Shown piece after piece: positions 43,356 to 51,741 of a DNA stretch of 64,000 bases. Both the position numbers and the translations under genes were made by a program. The stretch spans positions 43,479 to 107,478 of the forward strand of contig JAFUFU010000034.1 of assembly GCA_017469785.1 (NCBI GenBank), read 5' to 3'. The stretch comes from Treponema sp. (GTDB lineage: Bacteria > Spirochaetota > Spirochaetia > Treponematales > Treponemataceae). Position 1 is the stretch's first letter; every line of letters starts with the position of its first letter. The notes under the pieces were generated by a model, which saw only the letters and a list, made by a program, of their open reading frames with translations, searched no databases and was not told the origin of the DNA.

Positions 43356-45311
43356 TTAGTCGTGCACTTCGTAGTCTACATCGTCGGCGCTGCCTTTGTC
43401 GAATTTGCTTCCTCCATTAGCACCGCTAGCATTGTCAGCGTTTCCGGCGTTTGCTCCTGCGTCAGCTCCTGGCTGTGCACCGGCAGCACCCTGAGCGCCC
43501 TGCTGTTTGTAGACTTCCTCAGCGATTTTGTATGAAGCGTTCTTGAGAGCCTCGGTCTTAGCCTTGATGTCCTCTGTGTTGCCGCCTTCGATAGCCTTCT
43601 TGAGGGCTGCCAAAGCGTCATCGATTGCCTGTTTATCGGCACCCTTAACTTTGTCGCCAAGCTCTTTCATGCTCTTTTCTGTCTGGTAAACCAAGCTGTC
43701 TGCTTCGTTCTTGACATCAATAGCTTCACGCTGTTTTTTATCTGCCTCAGCGTTTGCCTCAGCGTCTTTTACCATTCGGTTGATTTCTTCCTCGCTCAAG
43801 CCGCTTGAAGAAGTAATCTGGATGTGCTGCTCTTTTCCTGTTCCCAAGTCTTTTGCAGAAACATGAACGATACCGTTTGCATCGATATCGAATGTGACTT
43901 CAATCTGTGGAACACCACGAGGAGCGGCAGGGATTCCGACCAGGTCGAAGTTGCCCAAAGTGCGGTTCTGGCTTGCCATTTCGCGCTCACCCTGCAAGAC
44001 ATGGATAGAAACTGCTGTCTGTCCGTCTGCCGCGGTTGAGAAGACCTGACTCTTCTTTGTAGGAATTGTCGTGTTGCGGGCGATGAGTTTTGTCATGACG
44101 CCGCCCATTGTCTCGATACCCAAAGAAAGAGGAGTAACATCGAGAAGAAGGATGTCTTTTACATCGCCCTGGAGAACGCCGCCCTGAACGGCTGCACCGA
44201 TTGCGACAGCTTCATCCGGGTTAACGGCACGGCTACCCTCTTTTCCGAAGATTGCCTTAACGACTTCCTGAACTTTTGGCATTCGAGAAGAACCACCGAC
44301 CAAGAGAACCTCGTCGATGTCGCTTGTAGAGATGCCTGCATCTGCCAAAGCCTTGCGGCATGGCTCTTTTGTGCGCTCGAAGAGGTCGTCTGTCATCTGC
44401 TCGAACTGGGCGCGTGTGAGAGACTTCTGCAAGTGTTTCGGGCCTGTAGCGTCAGCTGTGATGAAAGGAAGGTTGATGTCAACTGTTGTCTGGTTAGAAA
44501 GACCGATTTTTGCGTTCTCAGCAGCCTCGCGAAGTCGCTGGAGAGCCATTGAGTCTTTTGAAAGGTCAATGCCTGTGTCAGCCTTGAAGCCGTCGATAAG
44601 CCAGTTTACGATAGCGCGGTCCCAGTCGTCGCCACCCAAGTGAGTGTCGCCGTTTGTTGATTTTACCTCGAATACGCCGTCAGCAAGTTCAAGGATAGAA
44701 ATATCGAATGTACCGCCACCCAAGTCGTAAACGGCGATTGTCTTTTCTTTTGACTGGTCTTTGTTGAAACCGAAAGCCAGAGCAGCGGCTGTAGGCTCGT
44801 TGATGATTCGTTTTACATCGAGACCGGCGATTTTACCAGCGTCTTTTGTAGCCTGTCGCTGTGAGTCGTTGAAGTAAGCAGGAACCGTGATGACAGCCTC
44901 TGTAACTTCCTGACCAAGATAATCTTCTGCGGTTTTCTTCATTTTCTGCAGGATGAAAGCAGAAATTTCCTGCGGGCTGAACTCTTTGAGAGAGCCATTC
45001 TCTGTAACCTCAACGCGAACATCCTGACCATTGTCTTTTACTGTGTAAGGAACGAGTTTAGCCTCGCCTGTGAGTTCTGAATATCTGTGACCGATGAATC
45101 GTTTGATAGAATAAACTGTGTTCTTCGGGTTTGTGACCATCTGGTTTTTAGCAGGAACACCGACGATTCGCTCGCCTTTTGCAGTGAAACCTACGATAGA
45201 AGGAGTGGTTCTGCCGCCCTCAGAGTTCTGAATGACGACCGGCTCACCGTTTTCCATTACTGAAACACAAGAGTTTGTTGTACCCAAGTCAATACCAATA
45301 ATCTTTCCCAT
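43356..45311 (-). CDS. dnaK: chaperone protein DnaK (Hsp70)
   Basis: This is the ATP-dependent chaperone, 651 residues. N-terminal phosphate loops [12 protein letters not shown] and [16 protein letters not shown], the [23 protein letters not shown] substrate-binding region and a C-terminal helical lid ending in an Ala/Gly-rich tail and the VDYEVHD motif are normal. It acts with GrpE (upstream) and DnaJ (downstream). The grpE-dnaK spacer contains an 18-bp-arm palindrome. No CIRCE operator was seen in front of the cluster. Confidence 0.98.
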   Translation of the reverse strand: MGKIIGIDLGTTNSCVSVMENGEPVVIQNSEGGRTTPSIVGFTAKGERIVGVPAKNQMVTNPKNTVYSIKRFIGHRYSELTGEAKLVPYTVKDNGQDVRVEVTENGSLKEFSPQEISAFILQKMKKTAEDYLGQEVTEAVITVPAYFNDSQRQATKDAGKIAGLDVKRIINEPTAAALAFGFNKDQSKEKTIAVYDLGGGTFDISILELADGVFEVKSTNGDTHLGGDDWDRAIVNWLIDGFKADTGIDLSKDSMALQRLREAAENAKIGLSNQTTVDINLPFITADATGPKHLQKSLTRAQFEQMTDDLFERTKEPCRKALADAGISTSDIDEVLLVGGSSRMPKVQEVVKAIFGKEGSRAVNPDEAVAIGAAVQGGVLQGDVKDILLLDVTPLSLGIETMGGVMTKLIARNTTIPTKKSQVFSTAADGQTAVSIHVLQGEREMASQNRTLGNFDLVGIPAAPRGVPQIEVTFDIDANGIVHVSAKDLGTGKEQHIQITSSSGLSEEEINRMVKDAEANAEADKKQREAIDVKNEADSLVYQTEKSMKELGDKVKGADKQAIDDALAALKKAIEGGNTEDIKAKTEALKNASYKIAEEVYKQQGAQGAAGAQPGADAGANAGNADNASGANGGSKFDKGSADDVDYEVHD

Positions 45312-45357
45312 TTTTATGTTCTCCTATAAATTATTTACATTTTTATCCACAGATTAG

Positions 45358-45399
45358 CACCGATTTACACAGATTTTATATAATCTGTGTAAATCGGTG
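45358..45399. repeat. palindrome with 18-bp perfect arms between grpE and dnaK
   Basis: Arms CACCGATTTACACAGATT and reverse complement with a six-base loop. It belongs to the CACAGATT-type dispersed repeat, a piece of which also lies inside the endonuclease gene near 48,977-49,006. Confidence 0.75.
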
Positions 45400-45408
45400 G
45401 ATAGCTTT

Positions 45409-46041
45409 TTACTCAGCAGGCTTAACCACCATGACTTTTGCGTGGCGGATAACCTTGTCTTTGAGTTTGTATCCTTTAAGATAGACTGCGGCAAGCTCTT
45501 CTTTTTTGACCTTGCCTTCCTGCATTCCGATTGCCTCGTGCAAGTCAGGGTCGAAAGCATCGCCCTCTTTGCCGAATGCCACCAGATTGTATTTGTTTTC
45601 AAGCATGGAAACCAATGATTTGTTAATCATCTTGATTCCGTCAGCGATTGATTTTGCATCCTTGGCGTCCTTTGCGGCATCAAGGGTGCGGTCAAAATTA
45701 TCCAAAGAATCAAGCAAGTCTTTTAAAAGATTTGCGTTTCCGTAATCGAATGCGTCCTGCTTTTCCTGCATCATGCGCTTTCGGTAGTTGTCGAAATCAG
45801 CGGCACGGCGCAAAAGCTGGTCTTTAAGGTCAGCGTTTTCTTTTTCAAGCTCGGCGATTCGCTCTTCCGGGGATTTTTCTTTCTGTTCTTCAGGCTTTGC
45901 CTCTGCTTTCTCGCCTTCGTTTTTTGCTTCGGTAGAATCTGCCTGAGACTCGCCCGCTGCCTGCTCAGAAGAAGTCTGCTCGCTTTCGTTTACAGTCTCT
46001 TTTTCTTCGCTTTCTTCATGCTTGTTTTTTTTGTCTTTCAT
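45409..46041 (-). CDS. grpE: nucleotide exchange factor GrpE
   Basis: This releases ADP from DnaK, 210 residues. An acidic low-complexity N-terminus (about 1-65) is followed by the long coiled coil (AELEKENADLKDQLLRRAADFDNYRKR) and the GrpE signature near the C-terminus (FDPDLHEAIG, VYLKGYKLKDKVIRHAKVMV). It is the first gene of grpE-dnaK-dnaJ and has a TTGACG-type promoter upstream. Assignment is certain. Confidence 0.97.
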   Translation of the reverse strand: MKDKKNKHEESEEKETVNESEQTSSEQAAGESQADSTEAKNEGEKAEAKPEEQKEKSPEERIAELEKENADLKDQLLRRAADFDNYRKRMMQEKQDAFDYGNANLLKDLLDSLDNFDRTLDAAKDAKDAKSIADGIKMINKSLVSMLENKYNLVAFGKEGDAFDPDLHEAIGMQEGKVKKEELAAVYLKGYKLKDKVIRHAKVMVVKPAE

Positions 46042-46102
46042 GCATATAGTCCTAAACTTGAGAACCGCCGGAAAACCAACGAATTCTTTTTTCTTTTAAA
46101 TA

Positions 46103-46132
46103 AAGATAGTAAAATCTATCAAAAATCGTCAA
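46103..46132 (-). promoter_or_regulatory. promoter upstream of grpE
   Basis: TTGACG (46,127-46,132) and TATCTT (46,103-46,108) are 18 bp apart, 62 bp before the grpE start. No CIRCE-type inverted repeat overlaps it. Confidence 0.5.
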
Positions 46133-46171
46133 TAAAAAAAAGAGAAAATTAAAGGATTTTTTTTTGGATTT

Positions 46172-47188
46172 CTAGCAATAGTGATAATCCGGGCCTTGCT
46201 CGCCCATAAAGACTTTGACAGTGCTGTTTTCGATGAAAGAATTGTCAAAAAAAGCCTGGATATCCATGGCGGCCCCGGAAAGAAGCTCGTCGGGATTATA
46301 GGAAAGCTCCACCTCGCTCTCCTCGCCCTCGCCGAAAGCCCTAGAAAGGGCGCCGTTGAGCCGGACTACATTGCTCACGACTTCAAAAAGCTCACTCTTG
46401 TTTTTTTCTTCATATTTGAATTTAAGGAAAGAGAGCTGCATTTTTTCGATTTCGGCGTGACTTGCCTTTTCTGCCTTCCAGGGGCTTTCAAGGGAACAGT
46501 TGTTGATTTTCTGCCATTCCGCAAAATCCTGAAAGAATTTAGACGCGCTCATTTTTAGCGGGGCGAGAACCGCCAGAAACCAAGTGACAGCCCGGCCGTA
46601 AGTGTAGAAGGTTGAAAGGGCAAAAGCAGTGTCCCGGCAATTTTTTATGTCCTGAGTGGAAAAAGTCGCGCTGGGCTTGGGCATTTTTATAGAAGAAAGT
46701 TTCCCATCTTGCAGGGAAACGCCGTCTGCTTCCAGTTGGGGAAAATCAATATGATTGGGGTAAAGAGAAAGAGCGAAGTCCAGCCTGTCACGGAAAGCCT
46801 TTACGCTGTCGCCGGGAGCCGCCGCAAAATTCATGTCGAAGCCGAAGACAAGCCCCATAGTATTGAGCATCTGCGCCCGGCGGGAAAAGAATTTTTTGTC
46901 AAAAAGATAAGAGCCGCCCTTGCAAAGGCCTTCAAGGGGAATCTCCAGAGTGCAGTAAAGCTCAGAACAAGCCTTGCACACATCCATGTCAAGAAGAGAG
47001 GCGTTCACCGGGAGAGTAAGGAAGACATCCCCGGCCTTCTCGCGAAAGGCTTCAAGGAAGTGAAGGAGTTTTCCCTTGTGGGAAAGAATAGCCTCGTCCT
47101 GCAGGGTGAATTCGGTAATTCCCTGAGAAGCAAAGGTCGAAAGAGAAGATTCAAGATTTGATGAATTGAATTTTATTGTATCTGACAT
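46172..47188 (-). CDS. radical-SAM-like TIM-barrel protein without cluster cysteines
   Basis: This is a 338-residue protein of unclear function. The segment GLVFGFDMNFAAAPGDSVKAFRDRLDFALSLYPNHIDFPQ matches the C-terminal half of B12-type radical SAM barrels (GFDxIxGLPGDSxxxFxxSLDFALSLxPNHIxxFP). The CxxxCxxC cluster motif is absent, and the N-terminus lacks the B12-binding domain. It may be a degenerate or non-catalytic relative. The Shine-Dalgarno GAGGAA lies inside the dispersed repeat upstream (47,196-47,325). It is the last gene before grpE on the same strand. Confidence 0.45.
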   Translation of the reverse strand: MSDTIKFNSSNLESSLSTFASQGITEFTLQDEAILSHKGKLLHFLEAFREKAGDVFLTLPVNASLLDMDVCKACSELYCTLEIPLEGLCKGGSYLFDKKFFSRRAQMLNTMGLVFGFDMNFAAAPGDSVKAFRDRLDFALSLYPNHIDFPQLEADGVSLQDGKLSSIKMPKPSATFSTQDIKNCRDTAFALSTFYTYGRAVTWFLAVLAPLKMSASKFFQDFAEWQKINNCSLESPWKAEKASHAEIEKMQLSFLKFKYEEKNKSELFEVVSNVVRLNGALSRAFGEGEESEVELSYNPDELLSGAAMDIQAFFDNSFIENSTVKVFMGEQGPDYHYC

Positions 47189-47195
47189 ATTTCTA

Positions 47196-47325
47196 AATTC
47201 CTCACAGAGCTTAAGAGCACACAGAGAGTTGCCTGTATGAAAAGTTCAATATCTCAATCATAGTCACCCATAAAACAAATAGGATTTATATATAAAACTT
47301 CTCTGTGTCCTCTGTGAGAAATTCC
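47196..47325. repeat. CTCTGTG-type intergenic palindromic repeat, copy 3
   Basis: Begins ATTCCTCACAGAG and ends CTCTGTGAGAAATTCC with a longer middle than copies 1 and 2. It provides the ribosome-binding sequence of the gene at 47,188. Confidence 0.75.
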
Positions 47326-47390
47326 TTTTTTTACAACAAATGAATGTTGTGCTTCTCACACTCGCTCTCTTCAAGTTTATCTTGTAGGGC

Positions 47391-47477
47391 AAAAACAAAG
47401 CCTACCCGGTGCGCTAACTTCGAGTAGGCTTTTAACAATAGCTTAAAGGAGATTGCCACCTCTACGGTGTTCCTTTC
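47391..47477 (-). ncRNA. candidate small structured RNA
   Basis: A strong promoter (47,484-47,512) predicts a start near 47,477. The first 35 nt fold as an outer stem (AAAGGA/UCCUUU) around CACC-GUAGA-GGUG. A 12-nt linker then leads into a rho-independent terminator: 9-bp perfect stem AAAGCCTAC/GTAGGCTTT (47,397-47,405 with 47,424-47,432), then GTTTTT. The total is about 87 nt. No ORF is present. It lies between asnA and the radical-SAM-like gene. It does not match any RNA family I can name (not SRP, 6S, tmRNA or a common riboswitch by eye). Confidence 0.6.
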
Positions 47478-47483
47478 CTTTTT

Positions 47484-47512
47484 ACTATATCCGATAATTT
47501 CCCTATCGTCAA
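47484..47512 (-). promoter_or_regulatory. promoter of the candidate small RNA
   Basis: TTGACG (47,507-47,512), exactly 17 bp, TATAGT (47,484-47,489). The -35 begins five bases after the asnA stop codon. Confidence 0.65.
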
Positions 47513-47517
47513 GAAAA

Positions 47518-48555
47518 TTACAACAAGTGGATTCCGTGTTTTTCGCAGCCGGCTCTCATTTCCTCCGGCCAGATTGAAACCTGAATCTCGCCGATGTGGG
47601 CTTTTCGCAAGAAGAACATGCAGAGCCGGCTTTGACCGATACCGCCGCCCATTGTGAGTGAAAGTTCGCCCTTCAAGAGTTTTCTGTGGAATTCAAGGTT
47701 TGCCCTCTCTGGACAGCCCCTCTCTTCAAGCTGTAGTTTGAGTGATTCAGGTGAAACCCGGATGCCCATTGAAGAAAGCTCGAAGGACTGCTTTAAGACC
47801 GGGTTCCAGACGAGCAAATCGCCGTTCAAGCCGCGGTGACCGTCTACGCTCTCACTAATCCAGTCGTCGTAGTCGGGGGCGCGACCGTCGTGGATGCTGC
47901 CGTCAGGCAATTTTCCGCCGATACCGATGAGGAAGACGGCTCCGTACTCCTCACAGATTTTGTTTTCCCGCTCTTTCGGAGTCAAATCAGGGAAGCGGCG
48001 CTGCAAGTCGTCGGCAAAGACAAACTGCAAGCTCTCAGGCAGAATCGGCTTGATTCCCTCGTAGCGGTCGTAAATGTAGAATTCAGTGCGCTTGAGACAG
48101 GCGTAAATCTTCCGAACCGCTGACTTTAAATATTCGATGTTGCGGTCTTCTTTGTTGATGCACTCGCACCAGTCCCACTGATCGACATAAAGAGAGTGGA
48201 TGTTGTCCAAATCTTCATCAGCACGGATGGCGTTCATGTCAGTGTAAATTCCAAATCCCGGTGCCAGCTTCATTTCGCTTACCTTGACTCGCTTCCACTT
48301 TGCCAGCGAGTGAACGATTTCCATCTGAGCGTCGCCCATGTCCTTTACCGGGAATTTTACAGCCCGCTCAACACCGTTCAGGTCATCGTTCAAGCCCTTG
48401 CCGCTCTGAACAAAAAGAGGAGCCGTAACGCGGGTGAGATTAAGGGCCGTTGAAAGCTGGGTCTGGAAGAAATCTTTAATCATTACGATTGCATGCTCGG
48501 TTTCCTTTTCGCCGAGCAGGGATTTGTAGTTCTCTGGAAATTTTACACTTGCCAT
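47518..48555 (-). CDS. asnA: aspartate-ammonia ligase (asparagine synthetase A)
   Basis: This makes asparagine from aspartate, ammonia and ATP; the fold is related to class II aspartyl-tRNA synthetase. It has 345 residues with the family's TRVTAPLFVQSGKGLNDDLNGVERAV, EIVHSLAKWKR, HSLYVDQWDWC and GGGIGQSRLCMFFL motifs. A GAGG site is six bases before the ATG. It is transcribed alone; a promoter and terminator of a candidate small RNA follow its stop. Assignment is certain. Confidence 0.96.
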   Translation of the reverse strand: MASVKFPENYKSLLGEKETEHAIVMIKDFFQTQLSTALNLTRVTAPLFVQSGKGLNDDLNGVERAVKFPVKDMGDAQMEIVHSLAKWKRVKVSEMKLAPGFGIYTDMNAIRADEDLDNIHSLYVDQWDWCECINKEDRNIEYLKSAVRKIYACLKRTEFYIYDRYEGIKPILPESLQFVFADDLQRRFPDLTPKERENKICEEYGAVFLIGIGGKLPDGSIHDGRAPDYDDWISESVDGHRGLNGDLLVWNPVLKQSFELSSMGIRVSPESLKLQLEERGCPERANLEFHRKLLKGELSLTMGGGIGQSRLCMFFLRKAHIGEIQVSIWPEEMRAGCEKHGIHLL

Positions 48556-48668
48556 TTTGTGCCTCTAATTTTATGAATGTGCCATTTTATCAGAAAAGCG
48601 ATTTTTTTTCTACAATTTTTTTGGCGCATATTTTTCTGGCTGCCGCTGATCCGTGTTTACAGTCAAGT

Positions 48669-48743
48669 CCCACACGGATGTGGGCAAAAGGAAGTTGACC
48701 GCGAGAATTTCTGAAAGAAATTCTCGTCACGACATGGATGTCG
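48669..48743. repeat. three small hairpins in the asnA-endonuclease spacer
   Basis: CCCACA/TGTGGG (48,669-48,684), GAGAATTT/AAATTCTC (48,703-48,725) and CGACAT/ATGTCG (48,730-48,743). The first and third have similar GGA-containing loops. The rest of the 259-bp spacer shows no gene. Confidence 0.5.
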
Positions 48744-48814
48744 AAACATAGACGGAGCGGATATTTCTTTTCCTGTAAATTCACTCGCTGTGAATAATTT
48801 GTTATAATCTCTTT

Positions 48815-49888
48815 ATGCCTAAAAAACAAAAATCACGCAGAAATAAAAAGCAAAAACATTCCTTAGGATTTTTTCTATTAATAATCCTTATTCTCGCCGC
48901 CCTTTCAATCTACTCATACAAGACGAACCCTGAATTCAAGGCGCAAGTCGATGAATTGGTCTCGGTTTTTAAAGAACCACAGATCACGCAGATTCCACAG
49001 ATTAGCAATAAGGATGAAGCGGAGACAGAAGCCACTAATATAGAAGATAAAGAAAACGAACAGACCGGAAAACAGGCAGCTCCACAAAAGACCAAAAAAT
49101 CAGCAGAAAAATTTGTTTCGCTGCCGGAAAATCTTGAAATTCCTGTTTGCCCGGGAAGTCACGGCGAGAGCGACCACCAAATCCGTCACTTTAGGCACTA
49201 TTCCATTTGCTACCGCGAAAGTTACGAGCAGGCTGAATGGAGCGCATACTGCCTCACGGAAGAAGAGCTGGTCAAAAACGCGAAAAGGTCTGACGATTTC
49301 AGGAGCGACCCGGAGATTTCCACAGGCTCGGCCACGCCCGCTGACTACAAAAAATCCGGATACGACAGGGGGCATTTAAGCCCGGCGGCGGATTTTGCCT
49401 TTGACGAAGAGGCCATGAGCGAGACTTTTTACATGAGCAACATGAGTCCTCAGGCGGGAAGTTTGAACCGGGGAATCTGGAAGGATTTGGAAAGTCAGGT
49501 GCGCGGATGGGCCGCTGAATTCGGGCGGGTCTATGTGGTTTCAGGGCCGGTTTTGGAAAAAAGTGCCAGTGAATACAAATCAATCGGCGAAAACGGAGTG
49601 ACCGTGCCAGAATTCTACTATAAAGTGATTTTGGCTCCGCTTTACGAAGATGAAAAGGACAAGGCCACGCCCCAAGACGCCAAGGGAATCATCGCCACGG
49701 GCTATATCTTCCCCAACGAAAAATGCGAAGGAAGTCTTGACGATTATGCTGTCAGCGTGGACAAGGTGGAGAAGCGAACAAAGCTGGATTTTTTCTCGCG
49801 ACTGGAAGATAAAGCTGAAAACGAGGTTGAAGCAAAACCGGGGCGTTATAGTCGAGTTTGCCATGCAAACTCGCAGGTGTCCCCGTAG
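48815..49888 (+). CDS. membrane-anchored DNA/RNA non-specific endonuclease
   Basis: This is a NUC1/NucA-type nuclease of 357 residues. A basic N-terminus (KKQKSRRNKKQK) and one membrane segment (LGFFLLIILILAALSIYSY) suggest it is anchored facing out. A low-complexity linker follows, then the nuclease domain with the DRGH active site (GYDRGHLSPAADF, catalytic His) and NMSPQAGSLNRGIW (metal-binding Asn). Part of the linker (EPQITQIPQISN) is encoded by a CACAGATT-type repeat, and the last residues (SRVCHANSQVSP) by a palindrome. It could serve nutrient DNA use or defence against extracellular DNA. A terminator follows. Confidence 0.88.
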   Translation: MPKKQKSRRNKKQKHSLGFFLLIILILAALSIYSYKTNPEFKAQVDELVSVFKEPQITQIPQISNKDEAETEATNIEDKENEQTGKQAAPQKTKKSAEKFVSLPENLEIPVCPGSHGESDHQIRHFRHYSICYRESYEQAEWSAYCLTEEELVKNAKRSDDFRSDPEISTGSATPADYKKSGYDRGHLSPAADFAFDEEAMSETFYMSNMSPQAGSLNRGIWKDLESQVRGWAAEFGRVYVVSGPVLEKSASEYKSIGENGVTVPEFYYKVILAPLYEDEKDKATPQDAKGIIATGYIFPNEKCEGSLDDYAVSVDKVEKRTKLDFFSRLEDKAENEVEAKPGRYSRVCHANSQVSP

Positions 49889-49918
49889 AGTGGGGTGCGG
49901 CGCAACGAAGTGTGACGC

Positions 49919-49957
49919 AGGGGAGAGACTTCTCCCCTCTGATTATTATTTTTTTCT
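49919..49957 (+). terminator. rho-independent terminator of the endonuclease gene
   Basis: AGGGGAGA/TCTCCCCT arms with a four-base loop (49,919-49,938), followed by a T-rich stretch ending in seven or more T. Confidence 0.85.
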
Positions 49958-49985
49958 TGCCACGCTATGCATAAATTTGTATAAT
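49957..49985 (+). promoter_or_regulatory. promoter of citrate synthase
   Basis: TTGCCA (49,957-49,962), 17 bp, TATAAT (49,980-49,985), giving a leader of about 155 nt before the ATG at 50,147. Confidence 0.6.
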
Positions 49986-50007
49986 TATGTTTATATTTTC
50001 GTAAAAA

Positions 50008-50124
50008 TTGCATAAATATGCAAAAGGAGCAGCACAAAAAAATCACCTCCTTGTGATTTTTTTGTGGCCGAGTTTTCGCAAAGCAAAAACTCGCATATTC
50101 ATTGCATCCATGCAATGCCGCTAA
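50008..50124 (+). promoter_or_regulatory. structured 5' leader of citrate synthase with terminator-like hairpin
   Basis: The leader holds a palindrome TTGCATA-AA-TATGCAA (50,008-50,023), then a terminator-like hairpin with 11-bp arms AAAAAAATCAC/GTGATTTTTTT (50,036-50,063), then arms CGAGTTTT/AAAACTCG (50,069-50,093), CATTGCAT/ATGCAATG and CCGC/GCGG. A 12-codon ORF (ATG at 50,018) ends inside the T-rich hairpin. This could be an attenuator; it matches no riboswitch I know. Confidence 0.4.
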
Positions 50125-50146
50125 CGCGGAGTTTTAGGAGTGCGTT

Positions 50147-51499
50147 ATGACTGAATCAGAAAGTTTATTTATCGGCAGATTGTCCGTTCTTGCAGAGCGC
50201 AATGACCCTATCGACAAAAGTTTTTACGAGAAATACGATGTCAAACGGGGCTTACGAAATAAAAACGGCACTGGTGTTCTCGTGGGCTTGACCAGCATCG
50301 GTGATGTCGTTGGCTACGAGGTCAAGGACGACAAAAAAATCGCAATTCCAGGCCGTCTGGTCTACCGCGGCTACAATGTCGAAGCCCTGGTAAACGACGC
50401 CGAGGCACACAATCAGTTCGGCTACGAGCAGTGCGTTTATCTTCTATTATTTGGAGAACTTCCGACACAGACAGAGCTTGACCATTTCAAGGCATATCTG
50501 GGACACTTACGCCAGCTTCCCGACAACTTTACCGAAGACATGATTATGAAGGCTCCTTCTGCCGACATCATGAACAAGCTGGCCCGCGGCGTTCTCGCTT
50601 CTTATTCTTACGACCCGAATCCAGAAGACCGCTCGCTTTCAAATATTCTTCGCCAGTGCATTGAGCTGATTTCTCGATTCTCGACCCTTGCGGCCTATGG
50701 TTATCAGGCAAAACGACGCTACTACGACGGAAAGTCAATGTACATTCACAATCCCCTGCCAGAGCTTTCTACGGCAGAGAATTTCCTGCGCTTAATCCGC
50801 AACAACAAGGCTTTCACTGACGACGAGGCAAAACTTCTCGACCTGGCTTTGATTCTTCACGCTGAGCACGGCGGCGGAAACAACTCTTCCCTCACGGTGC
50901 ATGTCGTTTCTTCCGCTGACACGGACACTTACTCTGCAATCGGCGCGGCGGTAGGCTCTCTAAAGGGCCGCCGTCACGGTGGAGCGAACATTCAGGTCGC
51001 AGAAATGATGGACGACATCAAAGAGAATGTAAAAGACTGGTCAAATGAAAACGAAGTCAAAGCCTACCTTAAAAAAATCGCCAACAAAGAGGCATTCAAC
51101 CACACAGGCTTGATTTACGGAATGGGTCACGCAGTCTACACAATCAATGACCCCCGCGCTACCCTTCTCCGGGACAAAGCCGCAAAACTTGCAAGGGAAA
51201 AGGGTCTGGAGGAAGAATACAATCTTTACAAAATGGTTGAGAAATTCAGCCCGGACATTCTCTACGAAATGCACGGTGACGGCAAAAAAATCTGTGCCAA
51301 CGTTGACCTTTACTCCGGCTTCGTTTACTCAATGCTCAACATCCCGCGCGAGCTTTTCACGCCGATTTTCGCAATCTCCCGAATCGCAGGCTGGAGTGCT
51401 CACAGAATCGAGGAAATCGTCGCAGGCGGAAAGATTTACCGCCCGGCCTACAAGAATATCTTCGCTGAACGGGAATATATCCCCATTGAGAAGAGGTAG
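50147..51499 (+). CDS. gltA: citrate synthase
   Basis: This condenses acetyl-CoA and oxaloacetate, 450 residues. Motifs include ILHAEHGGGNNSSLTV (first catalytic His), GRRHGGANIQV and GMGHAVYTINDPRA (second His) with the C-terminal Asp region VDLYSGFVYSMLNIP. It is the eukaryote-like or long bacterial form with an N-terminal extension. In a fermentative spirochaete it most likely feeds glutamate synthesis through an incomplete TCA pathway. An AGGAG site precedes the ATG and a structured leader sits upstream. It is the last gene before the cassette array; the start of attC 1 is 173 bp after its stop. Confidence 0.95.
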   Translation: MTESESLFIGRLSVLAERNDPIDKSFYEKYDVKRGLRNKNGTGVLVGLTSIGDVVGYEVKDDKKIAIPGRLVYRGYNVEALVNDAEAHNQFGYEQCVYLLLFGELPTQTELDHFKAYLGHLRQLPDNFTEDMIMKAPSADIMNKLARGVLASYSYDPNPEDRSLSNILRQCIELISRFSTLAAYGYQAKRRYYDGKSMYIHNPLPELSTAENFLRLIRNNKAFTDDEAKLLDLALILHAEHGGGNNSSLTVHVVSSADTDTYSAIGAAVGSLKGRRHGGANIQVAEMMDDIKENVKDWSNENEVKAYLKKIANKEAFNHTGLIYGMGHAVYTINDPRATLLRDKAAKLAREKGLEEEYNLYKMVEKFSPDILYEMHGDGKKICANVDLYSGFVYSMLNIPRELFTPIFAISRIAGWSAHRIEEIVAGGKIYRPAYKNIFAEREYIPIEKR

Positions 51500-51541
51500 T
51501 CAGGCAAAACGCGGGTTTTAAACATTGAAATTTGGGCGCGG

Positions 51542-51557
51542 CCACCGCAAGCGGTGG
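51542..51557. repeat. CCACCGC/GCGGTGG hairpin after citrate synthase
   Basis: A short perfect hairpin 42 bp after the stop, embedded in GC-rich sequence up to about 51,575. No T-run follows. The rest of the spacer to attC 1 shows nothing else. Confidence 0.45.
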
Positions 51558-51672
51558 TCGGGCTTTGACCCGCCGTAAAAAACATTTGCATCGGCTCTTT
51601 ATATGGATAATCTGGATCATCTGCAACTTCAACAAGATTTTATTAACAATAAGCGGGCCAGTGGCCTGTCCT

Positions 51673-51735
51673 CCTAACAACGGGTTGTACCGCACGCGGC
51701 TTGACCGCGACATCCGCTTTGAAGCTATGTTAGGC
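51673..51735 (-). repeat. integron attC site 1 (short class)
   Basis: On the minus strand: R' GCCTAAC, an imperfect palindrome of about 48 bp, R'' GTTAGGA. The core inverse sites, size (63 bp) and location directly downstream of a minus-strand gene fit an integron attC. Confidence 0.8.
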
Positions 51736-51741
51736 TTTCTT

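Noticed and set aside
46042-46171. CIRCE operator for the grpE-dnaK-dnaJ cluster
   Set aside because: No TTAGCACTC-type inverted repeat is present in this spacer; only a sigma-70-type promoter is seen.
46709-47161. 150-codon plus-strand frame opposite the radical-SAM-like gene
   Set aside because: Antisense to a well-supported minus-strand gene; no Shine-Dalgarno or domain.
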